From Chania multitudinisentens RB-25 (lineage in GTDB: Bacteria; Pseudomonadota; Gammaproteobacteria; Enterobacterales; Enterobacteriaceae): DNA of 64,000 bases. This document shows, piece by piece, positions 60,198-64,000 of this stretch. A program made the position numbers and the translations under genes. The DNA is taken from NCBI RefSeq assembly GCF_000520015.2, contig NZ_CP007044.2, positions 620,001 to 684,000 on the forward strand, in the 5' to 3' direction. The notes below the pieces were generated by a model that saw only the letters and a program-made list of their open reading frames with translations, ran no database searches and was not told where the DNA came from. Each line of letters begins with the position of its first letter. The stretch's first letter is position 1.

Positions 60198-61106
60198 TCA
60201 CAATTGCCCATGCAGCCTGGCACGAAACGACGGAGCCAACAGATATTCGATGCACCAGCGGCTCACCTTGCCCATCCCATCAGAACGGGCCGCTAAAAAA
60301 ATCTGCGTGGCATGTTTGTGCTCCTGCATCGGCTTTTTGACCAATTCCCCGCGGTTCAGCAAGGGCAGAGCCAAATGATGAGGCACATAGCCGATACCCA
60401 CATTACGCTGGATCAATTCAATGGCCGTGGCAAAATCGGGCACAAACATCGGTTTTTGCCCCTCCAGCAACCACGCCTGCTGCGGCACAAAGTTGATTGC
60501 GGTATCGCGAATGCACATTGCTGGATATTGCCGCAGTTCGCTGTTCTGTAGCGGCTGCACCTGCGTTGCCAACGGATGTTCTGGCCCCACGACAAAATCC
60601 CACTCCAAGTGGCCTATCGGTTCGCTGATGATCCCCTCAGTGCTGGGCACCGCATGCGGCGCACCGATCACCAGGTTGGCTCTTTTGCCGTACAGCGCGT
60701 CCCAGCAGCCGTTATAGACTTCGGTATCAATAGTTAACCATGTGGAAGGAAATGCTTGTTCAAACGCGCAGACAAACGCCACGATAGCCGAACGGGGGAT
60801 GATATTGTTCACCGCAATCGTCAGTTCCTGCTCCACACCGCTGTGAATCAAGGCCGTATTGCGCTGTAGCGCATCCAAATCATTGAGTATGGTTTTGCTG
60901 TGTTGCACAAAGTATTCACCCGCTGGGGTAAGTTCGATATAGCGGCCTTTACGCAGAAACAGTTCAACACCACAACTTTCTTCCAACTTTTTAACCGTAT
61001 AGCTGATCGCAGAAGGGACTTTATTCAGGTGCTCGGCGGCGGTCGTAATACTCTGGTATTTCGCCACCAGATGAATGACCCGCAAAGTTTCGTCGGAGAT
61101 AAACAT
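60198..61106 (-). CDS. LysR-type regulator (AllS-like)
   Basis: 302 residues. N-terminal winged helix-turn-helix (DETLRVIHLVAKYQSITTAAEHLNKVPSAISYTVKKLEESCGVELFLRKGRYIELTPAGE) and LysR effector domain. Residue patterns such as GVEQELTIAVNN, YNGCWDALYGKRANLVIG and PIGHLEWDFVVGPEHPLA follow AllS, the activator of allantoin genes in E. coli. The start at 61106 follows AGGAAA; the longer reading to 61151 has no homology. Adjacent to the permease-carbamate kinase operon, which it probably controls. Confidence 0.85.
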   Translation of the reverse strand: MFISDETLRVIHLVAKYQSITTAAEHLNKVPSAISYTVKKLEESCGVELFLRKGRYIELTPAGEYFVQHSKTILNDLDALQRNTALIHSGVEQELTIAVNNIIPRSAIVAFVCAFEQAFPSTWLTIDTEVYNGCWDALYGKRANLVIGAPHAVPSTEGIISEPIGHLEWDFVVGPEHPLATQVQPLQNSELRQYPAMCIRDTAINFVPQQAWLLEGQKPMFVPDFATAIELIQRNVGIGYVPHHLALPLLNRGELVKKPMQEHKHATQIFLAARSDGMGKVSRWCIEYLLAPSFRARLHGQL

Positions 61107-61169
61107 AATGATTTCCTGTAGCAACCTGGAAAGGAGAGGCTGCCAGCTCACACACTGGCAGTCTATTCA

Positions 61170-62396
61170 TTATGCTTGATTATACTTTTTCCGGCTTAGC
61201 AGTGCATACCCCACACAGGCGACCAAAATGGAATCAACCGAAGGGATCGTGGTCAGGGTGAATATGCCCTTAACCGTCATAAAACCAACGGCAGAACCCG
61301 CAACCCAGGCCACGAATGTCAGCACTTTGATCTGCGGTTCCACCGCCAGCACGCTTTCCTGATAGCCATGACGGCGATAGAGGAAAAAGTCAGCGATATA
61401 GATACCGGCTACCGGCGGTGTGGCAATCCCGAGGAACAACAGGAACGGAATGAACCAGCCCATGATGTTCATACTGCCGACGATCGCCGACAGCACGCCC
61501 AGCGCCAACGTAATCTGCCATTTCGGGAAACGGGTCAGTAAGGTCGAAACCACCAGCGTTCCCTGGAACATATTGCCAGCGTTACCGGTGATGCAGGCAA
61601 AAACCAGCAACAATGCCGCCGGTAATACCGAACCGAATACCGCCATCGCCGCCAGCAGCGATCCCTGCCCGCTCAAGGCGCTGGGGGTGGCTCCCACCCA
61701 ATACAGCAGGGGATAGGCAACTAAAAAGGTGATGATCGCCCCGATCAGCGCATGCTTACGGTTATGCACAAAGCTGCCAAAGTCCGGCAACGTGGCCACC
61801 AACACAATAATCGTCCCTACTACGGTAGATACCGCCACGCCGGTTTCCATACTGCCCATGCTCTGCACCAGGTCGGCCTGCCCATTCATCGCCACATACA
61901 GAATGTAACAAAGCACCAGGGCAATAACCGGCACTGCAATCTGTGCCACTTTCCCCAACACCACAAAACCGAAAGCGGTAGACGCCACGAAAATACAGCA
62001 ACCGACGGCCACCAACAGCGGTATTGGCAGTGTCATACCGTGCTGCGCCAGCAGATCATGTACCGAATGCCCGAACATGTTGGCAGTCACGGCAATCCAG
62101 CCGAACAGGCTGATCGCCATCAGAATGTTGATGGCAACAGCACCACGTTCCCCAAAGGCATATTTCACAATGCCGTAGGTAGGTAAACGCGCCTTTTCAC
62201 CAACGCTGATGGTGATAGAGGCCAGAATCGCCAGGATAATGCCCCCCAATCCCACCACGGTGAGCAACTCTGAACGAGATAGCTGGTTACCGAGGCTGGA
62301 AGAAGAGAGCAGTACCGGGGTCACCGCAATTCCCAGCAAAATCATCGCAATATGAAAGCCGGATGCGGTATTGGTGTTTTCATCCGTTTTACGCAT
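61170..62396 (-). CDS. NCS1-family permease (CodB-like)
   Basis: A 408-residue transporter with about twelve helices, of the nucleobase:cation symporter-1 type: FHIAMILLGIAVTPVLLSSSSLGNQLSRSELLTVVGLGGIILAILASITISVGEKARLPTYGIVKYAFGERGAVAINILMAISLFGWIAV. The GWIAV-N region and the second-half ITGNAGNMFQGTLVVSTLL resemble cytosine/allantoin permeases. Substrate unknown; context suggests a ureide, purine or pyrimidine breakdown product. Downstream of the allophanate-hydrolase-like gene, 67 bp apart. Confidence 0.85.
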   Translation of the reverse strand: MRKTDENTNTASGFHIAMILLGIAVTPVLLSSSSLGNQLSRSELLTVVGLGGIILAILASITISVGEKARLPTYGIVKYAFGERGAVAINILMAISLFGWIAVTANMFGHSVHDLLAQHGMTLPIPLLVAVGCCIFVASTAFGFVVLGKVAQIAVPVIALVLCYILYVAMNGQADLVQSMGSMETGVAVSTVVGTIIVLVATLPDFGSFVHNRKHALIGAIITFLVAYPLLYWVGATPSALSGQGSLLAAMAVFGSVLPAALLLVFACITGNAGNMFQGTLVVSTLLTRFPKWQITLALGVLSAIVGSMNIMGWFIPFLLFLGIATPPVAGIYIADFFLYRRHGYQESVLAVEPQIKVLTFVAWVAGSAVGFMTVKGIFTLTTIPSVDSILVACVGYALLSRKKYNQA

Positions 62397-62463
62397 ACAT
62401 TACTCCTTGTAAGCCAATGTATTAGGCTGATGCCGTAACGGCCCAGCCTAAACCGTTATCGAC

Positions 62464-62856
62464 TCATTCAGTAAAAGTGTGGCCGGTATACTGACGCCAG
62501 CCGCCGCACTCAGTGATCTCTTTTTGCCCTTCCACCAGCCAAGGCTCAGCCAACACCCCCAGCACTTCGCTGCCATCCTGCAATTTCACTTTGCCGATCG
62601 ACAGCCCGGCTGGCTCACTCAACAGCAGGGTGGCAAACGAAGCCAGCGGCAGTTCCCACAGCTCTAGTGCCACAGCAACGCCGCCTTCCTGCACCCGGAT
62701 CATGCCGGGGTGACGATCGTTGATACTCCACAGCCGATAGTGAGCATCGGTTTGATCTTCGCGAACGAAAACACCGCCTGCGCCGGTCATGTTGCCGTTC
62801 AGTTCCAGGCCGCGCATCAGGGTGCCATTAACGGCCACCAACGTAGTTTGACTCAT
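62464..62856 (-). CDS. Allophanate-hydrolase-related protein (stand-alone AtzF C-terminal domain)
   Basis: 130 residues with a gamma-glutamylcyclotransferase-like fold: VAVNGTLMRGLELNGNM near the N-terminus, RVQEGGVAVALELWELPLASFATLLL, LSIGKVKLQDGSEVLGVLAEP and ITECGGWRQYTG at the end. This pattern is that of the C-terminal domain of AtzF-type allophanate hydrolases, here without the amidase domain. In AtzF that domain takes part in allophanate breakdown. A free copy beside carbamate kinase suggests it handles a carboxylated or carbamoylated intermediate; not shown. Confidence 0.8.
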   Translation of the reverse strand: MSQTTLVAVNGTLMRGLELNGNMTGAGGVFVREDQTDAHYRLWSINDRHPGMIRVQEGGVAVALELWELPLASFATLLLSEPAGLSIGKVKLQDGSEVLGVLAEPWLVEGQKEITECGGWRQYTGHTFTE

Positions 62857-62874
62857 TGTGTACTTCCTTAAAGG

Positions 62875-63834
62875 TTATGGCTTAATCCAGGTGCCGGTCT
62901 GGTGATTCAGTGCAGCCTTGATGGCCTGTGGGCTAGTGATGAGCCCTTGGCCCTTATTCCCTTGTTGCTGGCTGTGCTCAACGAAACGCAGAATGGCTTC
63001 AATTTTGGGTTGCATGCTGCCAGCGCCGAACTGCCCTTGCTGGAGTAAAGCCTGTGCCCGTTCAATGTTCAGGGTGTCCAACCATTGCTGCTGCGGCGTA
63101 CCAAAATTGATAGCAACCTGCTCAACGCCGGTTGGGATCAACAGCAGATCCGCGCCCAATTGTTCCGCCAGCAATGCCGAAGCCAGATCTTTGTCAATCA
63201 CCGCTTCAACCCCGCGCAATTGCTGGTGCTCATCGCGCACTACAGGAATACCCCCACCGCCACAGGCAATCACAATGCAGCCCTGCGCCAACAGTTGGCT
63301 AATCACCTCACGCTCAATGATGGCCAGCGGTTCGGGCGAAGGCACCGTGCGGCGCCAGCCACGGCCAGCATCCTCCATTACCGTCCAGCCCAGCGTTTGC
63401 TGGCGCTCCAGCGCCGTTTGACGATCAAAAAACGCTCCTACCGGTTTGCCAGGGTGTGCAAACGCCGCATCATCGGCGCTGACCAGAGTTTGTGTGACCA
63501 ACGCCACTACTGGCCGCTGAATGCCGCGGCGCTGCAATTCGTTGCCCAGGGCTTTCTGGAACATATAGCCAATCGCGCCCTGCGTATCGCCCACGGCATA
63601 ATCCAGCGGTACCGGGGCCACTTCTTCTGCTGCCAGTTCGGAACGGCGCAGGATAAACCCAACCTGCGGCCCATTACCGTGGGTCAGAACCAAATCCCAA
63701 CCGGCGGCGATCATGTCAACGATATGCCCTACCGTCTCCACCACCGCCTGATACTGATCGGGAATACTGTTGTGCCGATCGCTTTGGATCAGCGCATTGC
63801 CGCCCACGGCAACCACGGCTAAAGGTTTACTCAT
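62875..63834 (-). CDS. arcC: Carbamate kinase
   Basis: 319 residues, amino-acid-kinase fold. VVAVGGNALIQ, GWDLVLTHGNGPQVGFILRRSE, PVDYAVGDTQGAIGYM-like segment (PLDYAVGDTQGAIGYMFQKAL), GCIVIACGGGGIPV, AVIDKDLASALLAEQLGADLLLIPTGVEQVAINFG and FGAGSMQPKIEAILRFVE are diagnostic. Converts carbamoyl phosphate + ADP to carbamate + ATP. Its start overlaps the upstream AllG-like gene by 4 bp (ATGA), typical of the allF-G-H-K carbamoyl-transfer clusters. Confidence 0.93.
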   Translation of the reverse strand: MSKPLAVVAVGGNALIQSDRHNSIPDQYQAVVETVGHIVDMIAAGWDLVLTHGNGPQVGFILRRSELAAEEVAPVPLDYAVGDTQGAIGYMFQKALGNELQRRGIQRPVVALVTQTLVSADDAAFAHPGKPVGAFFDRQTALERQQTLGWTVMEDAGRGWRRTVPSPEPLAIIEREVISQLLAQGCIVIACGGGGIPVVRDEHQQLRGVEAVIDKDLASALLAEQLGADLLLIPTGVEQVAINFGTPQQQWLDTLNIERAQALLQQGQFGAGSMQPKIEAILRFVEHSQQQGNKGQGLITSPQAIKAALNHQTGTWIKP

Positions 63835-64000
63835 GCTGGTTCTCCCGTTGGCAACGCCTGGGCCAAAGCCTGAATGGCCTCAACGAAGCAGGACATCGGC
63901 GCAGTGGTAATACCCGCGCCAATCTGCCCAACTCCCGCCTGTTTGTGGGCGATACCGGTATTGATCACCGGCAGAATCTGGCGATCGGCCACTTTGCGAG
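63831..64000 (-). CDS. AllG/YlbE-type DUF1116 protein, C-terminal fragment
   Basis: Partial: 55 C-terminal codons reach the window edge. The sequence RQILPVINTGIAHKQAGVGQ and the following IGAGITTAPMSCFVEAI match the end of DUF1116 proteins (E. coli YlbE/AllG), a subunit of oxamate carbamoyltransferase. The stop overlaps the carbamate-kinase start. The partners FdrA/AllF and AllH would be expected upstream, outside the window. Confidence 0.75.
   Translation of the reverse strand, partial: RKVADRQILPVINTGIAHKQAGVGQIGAGITTAPMSCFVEAIQALAQALPTGEPA

Overview
This window is a stretch of an Enterobacterales chromosome, most likely Yersiniaceae and Serratia-like. The evidence is a backbone of near-E. 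coli gene order (ubiE-ubiJ-ubiB-tatABC-tatD-rfaH; metR/metE-ysgA-udp-rmuC; livFGMHK-panM; rpoH-ftsXEY-rsmD-yhhL-yhhN-zntA-tusA-yhhQ-dcrB; glpCBA/glpTQ). These blocks are interrupted by accessory genes, and a Pseudomonas-type hemB sits next to tatD. No tRNA, rRNA, CRISPR array or intact insertion sequence was found. The genus is inferred from gene order and protein resemblance only.

Layout. 1-9.1 kb: pepE start, rfaH, then on the minus strand hemB, tatD, tatCBA, ubiB, ubiJ, ubiE and rmuC (LPS/virulence elongation control, haem, protein export, ubiquinone). 9.1-14.2 kb: a candidate 19-codon ORF, an OprD/chitoporin-like porin, a periplasmic histidine-phosphatase relative lacking its second catalytic His, a DedA protein, a tyrosine phosphatase, and udp with two CRP-like sites spaced 52 bp apart. 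14.4-17.4 kb: the most unusual region. It holds an IS3-family transposase scrap, a 292-residue protein of unknown function, and three tandem exported 182-185-residue paralogues. The third paralogue is a visible mosaic of the first two, and the repeat unit carries the tail of the upstream gene. The arrangement is what a toxin/effector with periplasmic immunity proteins would look like. 17.5-26.4 kb: ysgA, an AraC regulator, a B3/B4-domain protein, metE/metR, yigM, an AEC carrier, and ugpQ preceded by a ugpC stump.

26.4-38.3 kb: a MocR/LysN-like aminotransferase, the liv branched-chain amino-acid ABC operon, panM overlapping a DUF3142 gene and a large exported repeat-type protein, a periplasmic HIUase and an exported ankyrin protein. 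38.6-49 kb: rpoH, ftsXEY, rsmD, yhhL, yhhN, zntA (with a MerR-type 20-bp-spacer promoter), tusA, yhhQ and dcrB. 49-56 kb: glycerol-3-phosphate metabolism, with divergent glpACB and glpTQ around a CRP/GlpR-like control region. 56-60.2 kb: arylamine N-acetyltransferase, LLM flavoprotein, two small exported proteins, and a two-TM protein whose cytosolic domain resembles CARF-type Rossmann sensors. 60.2-64 kb: a LysR (AllS-like) regulator and a minus-strand operon of NCS1 permease, stand-alone allophanate-hydrolase C-terminal-like protein, carbamate kinase and an AllG/DUF1116 protein cut by the window end. This is probably a carbamoyl-transfer (oxalurate/ureide-type) energy pathway.

Short palindromic intergenic repeats of a shared type (a TA-CCC end and an AAGTTGCAG-like core) recur at about 10.5, 27.7, 31.5, 32.7 and 42.8 kb.
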